From Bradyrhizobium monzae (GTDB taxonomy: Bacteria > Pseudomonadota > Alphaproteobacteria > Rhizobiales > Xanthobacteraceae), in the NCBI RefSeq assembly GCF_021458635.1, contig NZ_JAIRDQ010000007.1, positions 124,001 to 188,000 on the forward strand: a stretch of 64,000 bases of DNA. Direction: 5' to 3'. Below, one piece after another: positions 53,983 to 62,229 of the stretch. Positions within the stretch are counted from its first letter, which is position 1. The number at the start of each line of letters is the position of its first letter. The position numbers were made by a program, and so were the translations under genes. The notes beneath the pieces were generated by a model. It ran no database searches. It was not told the origin of the DNA and saw only the letters and a list, made by a program, of their open reading frames with translations.

Positions 53983-54387
53983 ATGATGCAGGACAATCCG
54001 CGAAGCATGGACGGCTGCGATGATTTCTGTCGCACGGCGCTCTCGCTGTTCCGGTTCATTGGCGCAGCCTATGCGACCGGCGCGTCCGATTGCTGGGAGG
54101 CCGCCTATCGCTTCGCCGACGAGGCGCCCGGCATTTCCGACAGCCCGCTGCTGGTCGCTCGCGTGGCCGCGCTGGTCAGAATTTTGCGCAGCGGACGTCC
54201 CTGCGATCTCTGCTTCATGCCGCCGTCGTGCCGGCGTCTCTCGAAGGACGAGGCGGAATTGATGCGACTCCTGGCCGTTGCGCGCCGCAGGGAGCCAGGT
54301 GAACTCAAAGCCGTCATCGATCAGCTCGTCGGGATCGAGCGGGCGAGTGCGGCCACGCAGGCCGTCAACGCGCTTGCGGTCTGCTGA
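53983..54387 (+). CDS. Small Cys-containing protein of unknown function (134 aa)
   Basis: A 134-residue, mostly helical soluble protein. It contains DGCDDFC and, in its middle, RPCDLCFMPPSC, a CxxCx5C pattern that could hold zinc or a cluster with another Cys. C-terminal helices (EAELMRLLAVARRREPG, ELKAVIDQLVGIERASAA) follow. It may start at 53983 or one codon later (ATGATG). Probably partners the preceding unknown protein, with which it forms an operon. It ends 3 bases from the convergent TetR gene. Confidence 0.6.
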   Translation: MMQDNPRSMDGCDDFCRTALSLFRFIGAAYATGASDCWEAAYRFADEAPGISDSPLLVARVAALVRILRSGRPCDLCFMPPSCRRLSKDEAELMRLLAVARRREPGELKAVIDQLVGIERASAATQAVNALAVC

Positions 54388-54390
54388 GGC

Positions 54391-54990
54391 CTAGCGAGCG
54401 CCCTTGCCGAGCACGAGGTCGATGGTGTGGGCGGCGATCTTGCGCAACTGAGGCTCGTCACCGAAGGCCCGTTCAAGCACGGCGAGACCGCGCGTGACCG
54501 TGATGATGTGCAGCGCTGCGGCCGCCGGGTTGCCGCTGAACTCGCCGCGCTCGGCGCCCGCTGACAAAGTGTCCTCAACCAGCGTGGTGATGCGCGACAC
54601 CAGGTTTGCAAAGGCCTTCCGCGCGTCTTCGTCGAGCCCCTCGCCTTCGGCGGCGCCGAGCTCCATCAGCCCCCGCGTCGTCGGACAGCCGCGCGGCGGC
54701 GAGCCGGAACGGAAATTGGCGATGGTCAGGTCGAAGAATGTCGTGAGGCGTTTGCGCAATGTGCCCGCGCCGAGCGCCTTCTGCAGCGCGACGAGATAGT
54801 CGCGGGCGTAGCGCTCATAGGCCTGGAGGAACAACGCCTCCTTGCTGCCGAAGGCATTGTAGAGGCTGCCGCGCTGAACGCCGGCATCGCGCGCGATGTC
54901 GGACAGCGAGGTCCCACGCACGCCCTTGCGCCAGAACTGGTCGAACGCGACGCGCAGGACGTCGTCGTGATCGAATTCGCGCGGCCTCAC
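54391..54990 (-). CDS. TetR/AcrR-family repressor
   Basis: A 199-residue repressor. The N-terminal helix-turn-helix (about 8-55: FDHDDVLRVAFDQFWRKGV, TSLSDIARDAGVQRGSLYNA, FGSKEALF) is standard TetR; the C-terminal helical domain senses an unknown ligand and resembles the TetR_C members linked to tautomerase or reductase genes. The GTG start at 54990 has GGAG 7 bases upstream; the ATGs nearby are out of frame. Divergent from the tautomerase gene, with a double palindrome between them, so it likely represses both. Confidence 0.88.
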   Translation of the reverse strand: MRPREFDHDDVLRVAFDQFWRKGVRGTSLSDIARDAGVQRGSLYNAFGSKEALFLQAYERYARDYLVALQKALGAGTLRKRLTTFFDLTIANFRSGSPPRGCPTTRGLMELGAAEGEGLDEDARKAFANLVSRITTLVEDTLSAGAERGEFSGNPAAAALHIITVTRGLAVLERAFGDEPQLRKIAAHTIDLVLGKGAR

Positions 54991-55014
54991 ATCATGCTCC
55001 TTTTCAACGGTGTA

Positions 55015-55059
55015 TTTGACACGATGTCAAAAAACGTGCTTTCTGGACATCGTGTCAAA
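55015..55059. promoter_or_regulatory. Double palindromic operator for the TetR regulator
   Basis: TTTGACACGATGTC (55015-55028) and its exact reverse complement GACATCGTGTCAAA (55046-55059) face each other across 17 bases. Each arm is itself a dyad: TGACA-CGA-TGTCA at 55017-55029, and the same with one mismatch at 55045-55057. Two repressor dimers could bind about 28 bases apart, just upstream of the TetR start and before the tautomerase gene. Confidence 0.78.
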
Positions 55060-55135
55060 AATCAATTGGGATTGATAGCCCGTTTCGTCAATGGGCCGAA
55101 CGGCCAACTCGCGGCCGCACGTAAAGGGACAGCTG

Positions 55136-55513
55136 ATGCCTCTCCTTCATATCTCTATGCGCGCCGGAAAGCCGGACGCCTACCGGCAGGCGATCCTCGA
55201 CGGCCTCTATTGCGCGATGCGCGAAACGCTGAATGTGCCCGAGGGCGACGAGTTCATGACCATCAGTGAGCTGTCGCCTGCAAACTTCCGCTGTGGCAAC
55301 GCCTACGGCGTCAAGCGCAGCGACGACGCCGTGCTGATCCAGATCACCGTCTTCGCCTCACGCACGCCTGAGCAGAAGAAGGCGCTGTATCGCCGGATCG
55401 CGGAACTGCTCGGCGACAATCCCGGCATCCGCCCCGAGGACGTCTTCGTCAACGTGCTCGATGCCCCCGCGGAGAACTGGTCCGTCGGAAACGGCGTCGC
55501 GCAGTTCGCGTGA
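55136..55513 (+). CDS. Tautomerase-family protein (4-oxalocrotonate tautomerase-like)
   Basis: A 125-residue protein. After removal of Met the N-terminal residue is Pro (MPLLHISMRAGKP), the catalytic base of the tautomerase superfamily. Two beta-alpha-beta units can be traced (about 1-60 and 65-125; RRIAELLGDNPGIRPEDVFV is the second helix/strand), so this is a fused double-unit member rather than the 62-residue 4-oxalocrotonate type. The substrate is unknown. ATG 55136 is required to place Pro at position 1. Probably repressed by the divergent TetR regulator through the double operator. Confidence 0.85.
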   Translation: MPLLHISMRAGKPDAYRQAILDGLYCAMRETLNVPEGDEFMTISELSPANFRCGNAYGVKRSDDAVLIQITVFASRTPEQKKALYRRIAELLGDNPGIRPEDVFVNVLDAPAENWSVGNGVAQFA

Positions 55514-55542
55514 GCTTGACGGATCTGCCGCCCTCTTGAGAA

Positions 55543-56412
55543 TTATCGTCCGCCCATCACGCCGTGGCGGCGGTGATACGCACTCGGCGCCGGCCAGGTC
55601 CAGCCCTTCAATGTCGTTCGATCCGGCTCGAAGATTTCGATCTTGAGCGGATGGCACGTTGCAACATCGCTGGAATGAGTTGCGCTACAGTCCCCACCGG
55701 GACAGGCCGACAACGCTCCGAGCAGGTCGATCTCCGCGAAAAACTCGATGAAGTCGCCGGGGCGGACCGGACTCGCCTTCATGAAATACTGGTGGGTGTC
55801 CTGCGTGAAGCCGGTACACATGAAGACGTTGAGCACATCGTGGACATGATGCTCCACTGCGGCTGGATCGAGCTTCAATGCGGCGGCCAGCGCGCGGGAC
55901 AGATTGGAGTGACAACAGAAATCGTAAGCCGTCCCGTTCAGCAGGAGATTGGTGTAGGGATCGCAGCGCGTGCCGATGACATCGTGAATGCCGGCGCCAT
56001 CCGCGTCGAAGCCGTACCAGCCCAGCGTATCGTGACTGATGGTCGCCATCGGCCGAAGATAGGGCATATTGCTCCACAGCCGGTCGCCGGCGCCGACATG
56101 TGTGCCATGGAGCGCCCGCGTCTTGCCGCTGAAGAAGCGCTCGGCGAGATCGTCCGCGTTCCAGAGATTGAGATCGCCGACCTGCGGGCCTTCGATGCTG
56201 ACGATGCGGAAGAACTGGCCGCGCGCCACACGAAAGGCACGGGCATCGCGTGGCGGCACGATCAGCTCGTGTGTCTTGACCATCGACTGCCGCGCGGACT
56301 CGAGCGTCGCCATATCCGGCCCGGGCATCGTCCTGGCCGGATAGACGATGGCCGGCTTGGCTGCGCGCCGCGACGCGGCGTCTGTGGGTGCTGATGGGAT
56401 CATAGACGACAT
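55543..56412 (-). CDS. DUF1989 protein (urea carboxylase-associated family)
   Basis: A 289-residue protein of the DUF1989 family: VPPRDARAFRVARGQFFRIV, SIEGPQVGDLNLWNADD, and CCHSNLSRALAAALKLDP, NVFMCTGFTQDTHQYFMKAS. A cluster of Cys (CPGGDC) and His near the C-terminus may bind metal. Members are usually encoded beside urea carboxylase and are associated with guanidine/urea-type nitrogen metabolism, but no urea carboxylase is here. It starts 44 bases after the COG0523 gene on the same strand and is probably the third gene of that operon. The N-terminal 40 residues are poorly conserved, so the start may lie downstream. Confidence 0.82.
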   Translation of the reverse strand: MSSMIPSAPTDAASRRAAKPAIVYPARTMPGPDMATLESARQSMVKTHELIVPPRDARAFRVARGQFFRIVSIEGPQVGDLNLWNADDLAERFFSGKTRALHGTHVGAGDRLWSNMPYLRPMATISHDTLGWYGFDADGAGIHDVIGTRCDPYTNLLLNGTAYDFCCHSNLSRALAAALKLDPAAVEHHVHDVLNVFMCTGFTQDTHQYFMKASPVRPGDFIEFFAEIDLLGALSACPGGDCSATHSSDVATCHPLKIEIFEPDRTTLKGWTWPAPSAYHRRHGVMGGR

Positions 56413-56456
56413 GCCAGGCTCATTCCCTGTGGACTGCGATCCATCCTATCGCCATC

Positions 56457-57383
56457 TCATCCACTCGCAACGCACCCCTCCATGATTCCGTCGAGCTCGG
56501 CCTTGGAGAGCACCCCGAGCTCGGCGATAAAGACGATCCGCGCGCGCGGCACGCCTTCGGTCGGCGCGTCGCCCGGCGCCAGTGTCGCGCGGCCGCCGGC
56601 GAACTGAAACACCATCAGTCGTCCGGGCTGCTCGACCGTCTCAAACAGGCCCTTTGCGCGCGCAAGCTTCGGCGCCAGCTTGCCGATCGCCTGCTGCAGG
56701 CGCGGCAGCGAGAGCGGCCGGTCGGAAGTCCAGCTCAGCGTCGCGAAGCGTTCTTCTGCCGGCCGTTTCGGCCCCGGCTCGCGCGGTGCCGGCGCGCGAT
56801 CGTTCGCGGGAAACAGCAGCGCGGACGGAATCTCGCCGTGCTTCGCATCGACCACCAATGCGGGGACGCGCTGCGCGCGGATGGCCTCGCGCACACGCGC
56901 GCCCGCGCCTTCGTCCGCCAGATCCAGCTTGCTCAACGCCACGATATCGGCGACGCGCAGCTGCGACCGCCGAAGCGCATCATCGAGGGCAGAAGGCGGC
57001 GTTGCTGCGTCCATCACGCAAAGCACGGTCTCCAGCGGCGCCTCGCGCAGAATCACCGGGTCCATCAGATTGCGAACGATGTCGGCGGGGTCGGCGACGC
57101 CGCTGGTCTCGATCACGATATACTCGGGCTTCGGATCGCGCCGCAGCAGCGCCGAGAGCGTGCGCAACAGATCGCCTTCGAGCGAGCAGCAGATGCAGCC
57201 ATTGGCAAGGCTGACCACGCCGTCGCTCGCACCCGCAATCAGCTCTGCATCGATGTTGATCGCGCCGAAATCATTGACGATGGCGGCGATCCGCCGTCCG
57301 TCCGCGTTTGCCAGCAGATGGTTGACGACCGTGGTCTTGCCCGCCCCCAAAAAGCCCGTCACCAGGAGCACGGGGATCGGCAT
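56457..57383 (-). CDS. COG0523-family GTPase (CobW/YjiA/Zur-type metallochaperone)
   Basis: A 308-residue G3E GTPase. Walker A is GFLGAGKTT (about 10-18); the metal-binding CxCC motif is C63, C65 and C66 in NGCICCSLEGD; SKLD in ALSKLDLAD gives base specificity. The C-terminal CobW domain is shorter than in CobW itself. Such proteins deliver zinc, cobalt or iron to target enzymes. It lies 3 bases after an amidohydrolase gene, so loading that hydrolase with its metal is the natural inference. Confidence 0.88.
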   Translation of the reverse strand: MPIPVLLVTGFLGAGKTTVVNHLLANADGRRIAAIVNDFGAINIDAELIAGASDGVVSLANGCICCSLEGDLLRTLSALLRRDPKPEYIVIETSGVADPADIVRNLMDPVILREAPLETVLCVMDAATPPSALDDALRRSQLRVADIVALSKLDLADEGAGARVREAIRAQRVPALVVDAKHGEIPSALLFPANDRAPAPREPGPKRPAEERFATLSWTSDRPLSLPRLQQAIGKLAPKLARAKGLFETVEQPGRLMVFQFAGGRATLAPGDAPTEGVPRARIVFIAELGVLSKAELDGIMEGCVASG

Positions 57384-57386
57384 GGC

Positions 57387-58877
57387 TCAGCCTCCGACGA
57401 CGGGACGGCGCACGGGCCGGCCGGGCCGCGCCGCGACGTCGAGCACGCCATCGGTGATCAGCACCTGGCCGCTCACGACGAGATGCCGCACGCCTTCCGA
57501 CGGACGGTTCATCGCAGTGAAGGTCGCGCGGTCCGAGAGCTTCTCGTAGTCGAACACCACGATGTCGGCATCGGCGTCCTTCGCCAGCCGGCCCTTGGCG
57601 CGCATCGCGGGCGTGCTTTGCGACAGGATCTCCGCGGGGATCAGCGCGCATTTGCGCACGCCTTCCAGCAGCGACACGGTCTTGCGCTCGCGCACCCATT
57701 CGCGAATGAATTTTGTGAAGCAACCGGCCGAGCGCGGATGCGAGGTGGCGTCATCCGGCAGCGGCCAGGCGTCGCCCTTGTAGGTGGTGCCGTCCGGCAG
57801 CGTCCACGGCATCGCGTCGGACGCGATCGCGCCGCCGGGATAGAGCACGGACATGTCGAGGAGGTCGCGGTGATGCGCATTGTTCTCGGTGTCGAGAATG
57901 TGCCAGAGCACCAGCGAGGACGGCTCCTCGGCCTGGGCCTTGAGCAGCTCCTCGCGGTCGTGGAAGCGATAGCCGTCGGTCACGCGCTGCACGGAATCGT
58001 AGCCGGTGCCGTTGCGCTCGACGAATTGGGGATCGCTGAAGAACGCCGCCGCCAGCACGGTCGAGCCGGTGCCGTAGGGATAAGCCTCGACCGTGATCGG
58101 CAGGCCCTGCGCCTGGGCCTTCTCGATCAGCACGCGGCAGCGTTCGATGTCGGTCTTGCTCGACGAATTGAAATGGCAGATGTGCATGTGCGCGCCGGTG
58201 GCGCCGGCATAGCCGATCAGGCGGATATAGGCCTCCGCGGCGCTTTCGGGATCGATGCGCGACATGTAGGCGACGTGGGTGAAGGTCGGCACGTCCTGCT
58301 TGGCGGCGAGCTGGCACACCGCGGTCAGCTCCTGGACGCCTGCGCCCGGCGCATAGGCGTTCAAGATGCCGATGCCGATGCCGCCCTCATTCAGCCCGCG
58401 TCCGAGGCGATCGAGGATGCCGGCGACCTCCGCCTCGGTCGCGACGTTGTCCATCCAGCGGCGGTCGCGCATGGCATTGCCGAACGCTTCCAGCGAGCTT
58501 TCCGCGTTGGAGCCCGTCATCGCACCAATGCGCGCAAAGGCCCAGTTGGTGGCGGCGCCATAGTTCAGCACGCGGCCTCGCCTGGCCTGGCGCTCATACC
58601 AGGAGCCAACCGGCAGCACCCCGGCCTCGAGGTCGAGCGTCGTCGTCACGCCGTCGAACGCCTGCATGCGGTCGGCAGGGATCGACTGGCCATGGGCGTG
58701 CAAATCGATGAAGCCGGGCGCGACCACGAGCCCGGTCGCATCGATCACCCGCTCGGCGCCGCCGAGCGAGGAGCCGACCGCGGCGATCTTGCCGTCCACC
58801 ACTGCCACGTCGCCAACGGCGTCCATTCCGTTCGCTGGATCCACCACCCGGCCGCCAGAGATCACCAAACCGCTCAT
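57387..58877 (-). CDS. Amidohydrolase-superfamily enzyme (N-acyl-D-amino acid deacylase-like)
   Basis: A 496-residue metal-dependent hydrolase. The composite N- and C-terminal beta-sandwich (ISGGRVVDPANGMDA and HLVVSGQVLITDGVLDV) surrounds a TIM barrel with metal ligands in APGFIDLHAHG, His in ATGAHMHICHF and Asp in AIASDAMPW. It is closest to the D-aminoacylase/dihydroorotase-like branch; substrate not determinable. First gene of a three-gene operon with a COG0523 metallochaperone and a DUF1989 protein, suggesting use of an N-acylated or carbamoylated nitrogen compound. Confidence 0.83.
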   Translation of the reverse strand: MSGLVISGGRVVDPANGMDAVGDVAVVDGKIAAVGSSLGGAERVIDATGLVVAPGFIDLHAHGQSIPADRMQAFDGVTTTLDLEAGVLPVGSWYERQARRGRVLNYGAATNWAFARIGAMTGSNAESSLEAFGNAMRDRRWMDNVATEAEVAGILDRLGRGLNEGGIGIGILNAYAPGAGVQELTAVCQLAAKQDVPTFTHVAYMSRIDPESAAEAYIRLIGYAGATGAHMHICHFNSSSKTDIERCRVLIEKAQAQGLPITVEAYPYGTGSTVLAAAFFSDPQFVERNGTGYDSVQRVTDGYRFHDREELLKAQAEEPSSLVLWHILDTENNAHHRDLLDMSVLYPGGAIASDAMPWTLPDGTTYKGDAWPLPDDATSHPRSAGCFTKFIREWVRERKTVSLLEGVRKCALIPAEILSQSTPAMRAKGRLAKDADADIVVFDYEKLSDRATFTAMNRPSEGVRHLVVSGQVLITDGVLDVAARPGRPVRRPVVGG

Positions 58878-59130
58878 ATCGTCACTCCGCCAAGCAAATC
58901 ACCCCAACCTCCGAAGGTCCGGCACCGGTCCCGGAGGCATTCGTGGCGCATAGAGACAGATTTTCGGGACGACGACCACCGCCGCGGATGCCGATGCATC
59001 ATGCTGGCATCGGGAGGCCCGGCCGTGCGGTCGTAGCCTCGCGGCATGTTTTTGCCCGAGCTATGCGCCGGCTGGCACCCATAAAACCCCATGCGAAAAA
59101 TGCGGCGCCCAGTTATGAAGCGACGACCAA

Positions 59131-59664
59131 CTACGACGCCAATCTGCGCTCGGCGACGATCCGTACCGGCGGAAATACAACGCAATCCACCACGTCGAAC
59201 ATCACTGCGATGTTGCGATCGAACGCCTGAGCGAAGGCAATGGCATCATTGCGCCGCTCGTCGGCGATGGCAGTGCCCAGCGTACAATGCGGGATCCATG
59301 CGCCCGGCCGGTAATGAGGACGACAATGTGCTGGATCGATTGCCGCGCTGACAGCGCCATGGATGCGAGCCAGGGCCTCGTCGACCGCCGGCTCCCCCCA
59401 GAGGACAAGCGGAGAGCCTTCGAACCACCGAATTCGCTTGAATTGGATCAGCAATTGCGTTTCGCCGGCGACGGCGGCCAGCATGGCGTCCCACGCAACC
59501 TTTTCATCGATCGCGGGCCCGTCGTAGATCGCAAACGTGAAATGCGGACGGTAGCCAAGTGCACGCATCGACGCCTTGGGCTCGAACGCGCCGACCTGAT
59601 CCCACAGCCGCTCGATCTCGTCTGCCGAACTGTTGTCAGCTCGAATGTTGATCGCCAATGCCAT
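59131..59664 (-). CDS. 2'-5' RNA ligase-like 2H phosphoesterase
   Basis: A 177-residue protein with two HxT motifs, PHFTFA (about residue 41) and PHCTLG (about 130), the signature of the 2H phosphoesterase superfamily, which includes 2'-5' RNA ligases and cyclic phosphodiesterases. ATG 59664 is preferred; an earlier start at 59688 adds 8 residues before a better-placed ribosome site. It stands alone. The 253-base gap upstream of the amidohydrolase contains nothing recognisable. Confidence 0.8.
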   Translation of the reverse strand: MALAINIRADNSSADEIERLWDQVGAFEPKASMRALGYRPHFTFAIYDGPAIDEKVAWDAMLAAVAGETQLLIQFKRIRWFEGSPLVLWGEPAVDEALARIHGAVSAAIDPAHCRPHYRPGAWIPHCTLGTAIADERRNDAIAFAQAFDRNIAVMFDVVDCVVFPPVRIVAERRLAS

Positions 59665-60131
59665 AGGCTCACCCCGCGAGTGGAACAATCAAATCGAGAT
59701 CGAGGGACGGTGATTTCGTGACATGGTGCGCCATTCAGAATAAAACTGCGAACTCATATGTATTTGAGATTCAGTTGTAATTTCCCCGCAATGCATGCGG
59801 CACCCGGCGGGTGCCGCATGGAGGGGATCGAAAACAGGCGACCCTGCTCCCCGTGTCAGCCTCCCACAACACATGCAGATCCCCGCTCCGAGAACTGCGT
59901 CGCTCAAGTCTTCGATGGACGAGATTGGCCGCCGCGTCCAGTTGGGTGTCTTTTCATCGCCCTGAAGGGGCACACTTTCAGCCTGCTCGTCCGTCATCGT
60001 GTGTCACAACATTCTCGAACGAGCGTGGGTGGCCATATCGCAACAGCGAATGCTGGCTCGGTTGATGATCGCTCGACTGGACCGATACCTGCCAACACGA
60101 TCTGATATGCAGCAGCCGCGCCGAAGGGCAA
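59665..60131. other. Non-coding gap with one strong hairpin
   Basis: 467 bases without a credible gene. At 59795-59819, ATGCGGCACCC-GGC-GGGTGCCGCAT is a perfect 11-bp stem with a 3-base loop, followed on the + strand by GGAGGGGATC. It has no T tract, so it is not a classical terminator. Open frames here have no coding character. Confidence 0.5.
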
Positions 60132-62033
60132 CTAGCCAAGTTGCTCGTCCAAAAGCTCGTAAACCTTCGTTTCAACCGCCATGCCCTTCGCCACCACTGC
60201 ATCGACATATCGACAGCGGAAGCTCTGCTTGACGCGCACATAGACGCTTTCGCTGACGAGAATCTGGGTGTTGTACTGCTTGTTCAGTCCTTCCAGCCGG
60301 GCAGCAAGGTTTACGACGTTGCCAAGCGCCGTGTAGTTCATGCGTTCGGACGAACCGAGATTGCCTACGACGGCTTCCCCGACATGAATCCCAAAGCGGG
60401 TGTAGAAGGCAGGCAGCCCTTCCGCCTCGAACTGACGGTTGATCGCCTCATTGGCCGCCTTTGCCTGCAACGCGGCGCGGCAAGCCCGCTCGCAATGATC
60501 GCTTTGAGGATTGGGCGCGTTCCAGAATGCCATGACGGCGTCGCCGATGAACTTATCGACGGTGCCGCCCTGCGACATGACCACGTCGGTCAATGCCGTG
60601 AAATAGCGCGAGGTTTGCTGCATCAATAGATCGGGATCGGCATTTTCGGCGATCGTGGTGAAGCCGCGCACGTCGGTAAACAGCGTCGTGATTTCCTGCC
60701 TGATGCCGCCAAGCTCGGTGGAGATCGAATTGTCGAGGACGCCGCGCACGATCTCGCGAGGGGCGAGCCGGGAAAACGACCAGATGGCGCGCTGGGATTT
60801 GTGTATCGTCAGGCCGAGCCTGTCCAGTTCTTGGATAAAGGATCGAATCGAACTTTTGGGCGGCGGCGCCATCGTCTGCAAGCGGTCTGCTTCGGCCGTA
60901 ATCCGGCCGATCGTCGTCGACATGCGCGTGCCGAATATCCATGCCGCCGGAATGAACAGGGCACAGACAAGCAGCGCGAATATCCTGGCTTTTCGGTCAA
61001 GCTCCCTGATTCCCTCGACGAACTCGTCTGCAGGTGCAACCAGCAACACATTCGCCGCAAGGTTCGAACCGAGCGCAATAGCTTCGAGGCGAGCAAAATA
61101 CTCCCTGCCATCCTTCCAGGAGAGCTTGCGCCAATATGGGCTGCTCTTGTCCCAATCCGCGATGATCCGACCTTCAAGCGTATCGTGAAGGTCATTTGCA
61201 TTCGGGAGTCTCTGCCCCGTCGCGTTCGTCGATGACCGCTCGAAAAGTGCCGCATATTTGGGATGTACGATCAGCGTGCCATGGTCGTCAAAAATCAAGA
61301 GATACCCACTCTTGCCGAACTTCATCAGCGGCGCTGATCTGCTGTAGCTGTCGAGCTTGAGGTCCAGTCCGACCACGCCGTGCGCCTTCCCATCGAACGG
61401 CACGCTGAAGGTGATCATGGGAACGCCCAGGTTGAACGAGAGATAGGGTGCAGAGGTGATCAACTTGCCGGCCGCGCGGGCGTCCATATACCAGTTGCGT
61501 TCGCGCGCATCGTAGCCGCGCTGCGGGATCTCGATCTGCGCGATCCGGTCGCCGGTCTTGTTCTCGAACACCCGCGTCGTTGGCAACTCCTGACCGTTCG
61601 CCCATTGCGTCGTCGTCGTCGCGTACACCGCGTCGGAGGGCCCGCCGACGCGGTCGCGCTGGGCTCCACTCAGCCCGTCCAACCGCTGCACCTGAAGCCA
61701 ATAACCGTCGTCATAACCGACATAGATACTGTCCAAGGCTGGCCATTGCGCCAGATTTCCCTTCATGAGCCGCGCGGTCGGGCTCGCATCGCCAGGGTCG
61801 GACGAATCCATGATTGCGGGGCTGAACGACAGCGCTCGCGTCATGCGCGACAGCATTTCGATCTGGAGCTGGAGCGAGGAGATCGTCGCGCGGCTCGCCG
61901 AATCCATGGTCGAAGTCGCAGCGTCCTCGGTGACAAGATCGAGCGTCCGGATCTGGACGAACATCAGCAGCGCGGCCAGAAGGCCGATGATCACCATGAC
62001 ACAAGCGGTGAGAGTGAGGCGAAAGCTCATCAT
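60132..62033 (-). CDS. Membrane class III adenylate cyclase with Cache-type sensor
   Basis: A 633-residue receptor cyclase. An N-terminal helix (about 8-28) leads into a periplasmic dCache-like sensor (about 35-330; RERNWYMDARAAGKLITSAP and GKAHGVVGLDLKLDS are typical), a second transmembrane helix (about 350-370), a HAMP-like linker, and the cyclase domain (about 430-620). Metal-binding Asp residues are in LFTDVRGFT and FIGDAVMAFW; the adenine-selecting Lys is in TVDKFIGD and Thr in NYTALGNVVNLAARLEG. All residues for adenylate cyclase activity are present. The ligand is unknown. It lies downstream of mltF on the same strand with a 196-base gap. Confidence 0.9.
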   Translation of the reverse strand: MMSFRLTLTACVMVIIGLLAALLMFVQIRTLDLVTEDAATSTMDSASRATISSLQLQIEMLSRMTRALSFSPAIMDSSDPGDASPTARLMKGNLAQWPALDSIYVGYDDGYWLQVQRLDGLSGAQRDRVGGPSDAVYATTTTQWANGQELPTTRVFENKTGDRIAQIEIPQRGYDARERNWYMDARAAGKLITSAPYLSFNLGVPMITFSVPFDGKAHGVVGLDLKLDSYSRSAPLMKFGKSGYLLIFDDHGTLIVHPKYAALFERSSTNATGQRLPNANDLHDTLEGRIIADWDKSSPYWRKLSWKDGREYFARLEAIALGSNLAANVLLVAPADEFVEGIRELDRKARIFALLVCALFIPAAWIFGTRMSTTIGRITAEADRLQTMAPPPKSSIRSFIQELDRLGLTIHKSQRAIWSFSRLAPREIVRGVLDNSISTELGGIRQEITTLFTDVRGFTTIAENADPDLLMQQTSRYFTALTDVVMSQGGTVDKFIGDAVMAFWNAPNPQSDHCERACRAALQAKAANEAINRQFEAEGLPAFYTRFGIHVGEAVVGNLGSSERMNYTALGNVVNLAARLEGLNKQYNTQILVSESVYVRVKQSFRCRYVDAVVAKGMAVETKVYELLDEQLG

Positions 62034-62229
62034 TCACCAGGCCGGTTGCCGTTCGAGAGCATGGCATGCGCCCTTACTGCCGCCAGCGCGGCCTACCTAA
62101 CCCGACCTGCACGCAAGCATCCCGAGAGCGGCAACAGAGCCTTTGTCGGTGCCGCTCCTGCCAGCCTTCATTCTCATGTCCTCGTTTTCCGGGCCTGCGA
62201 TCGCTGGGCGATGACACCGGGACACCTGC

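Noticed and set aside
56838..59036. 732-codon plus-strand frame across the amidohydrolase and GTPase genes
   Set aside because: Spans two confident genes in antisense and carries only His/Arg-rich low-quality sequence.
59758..60105. 115-codon plus-strand frame in the gap before the Cache cyclase
   Set aside because: No ribosome site and low-quality composition; it contains the strong hairpin at 59795-59819.
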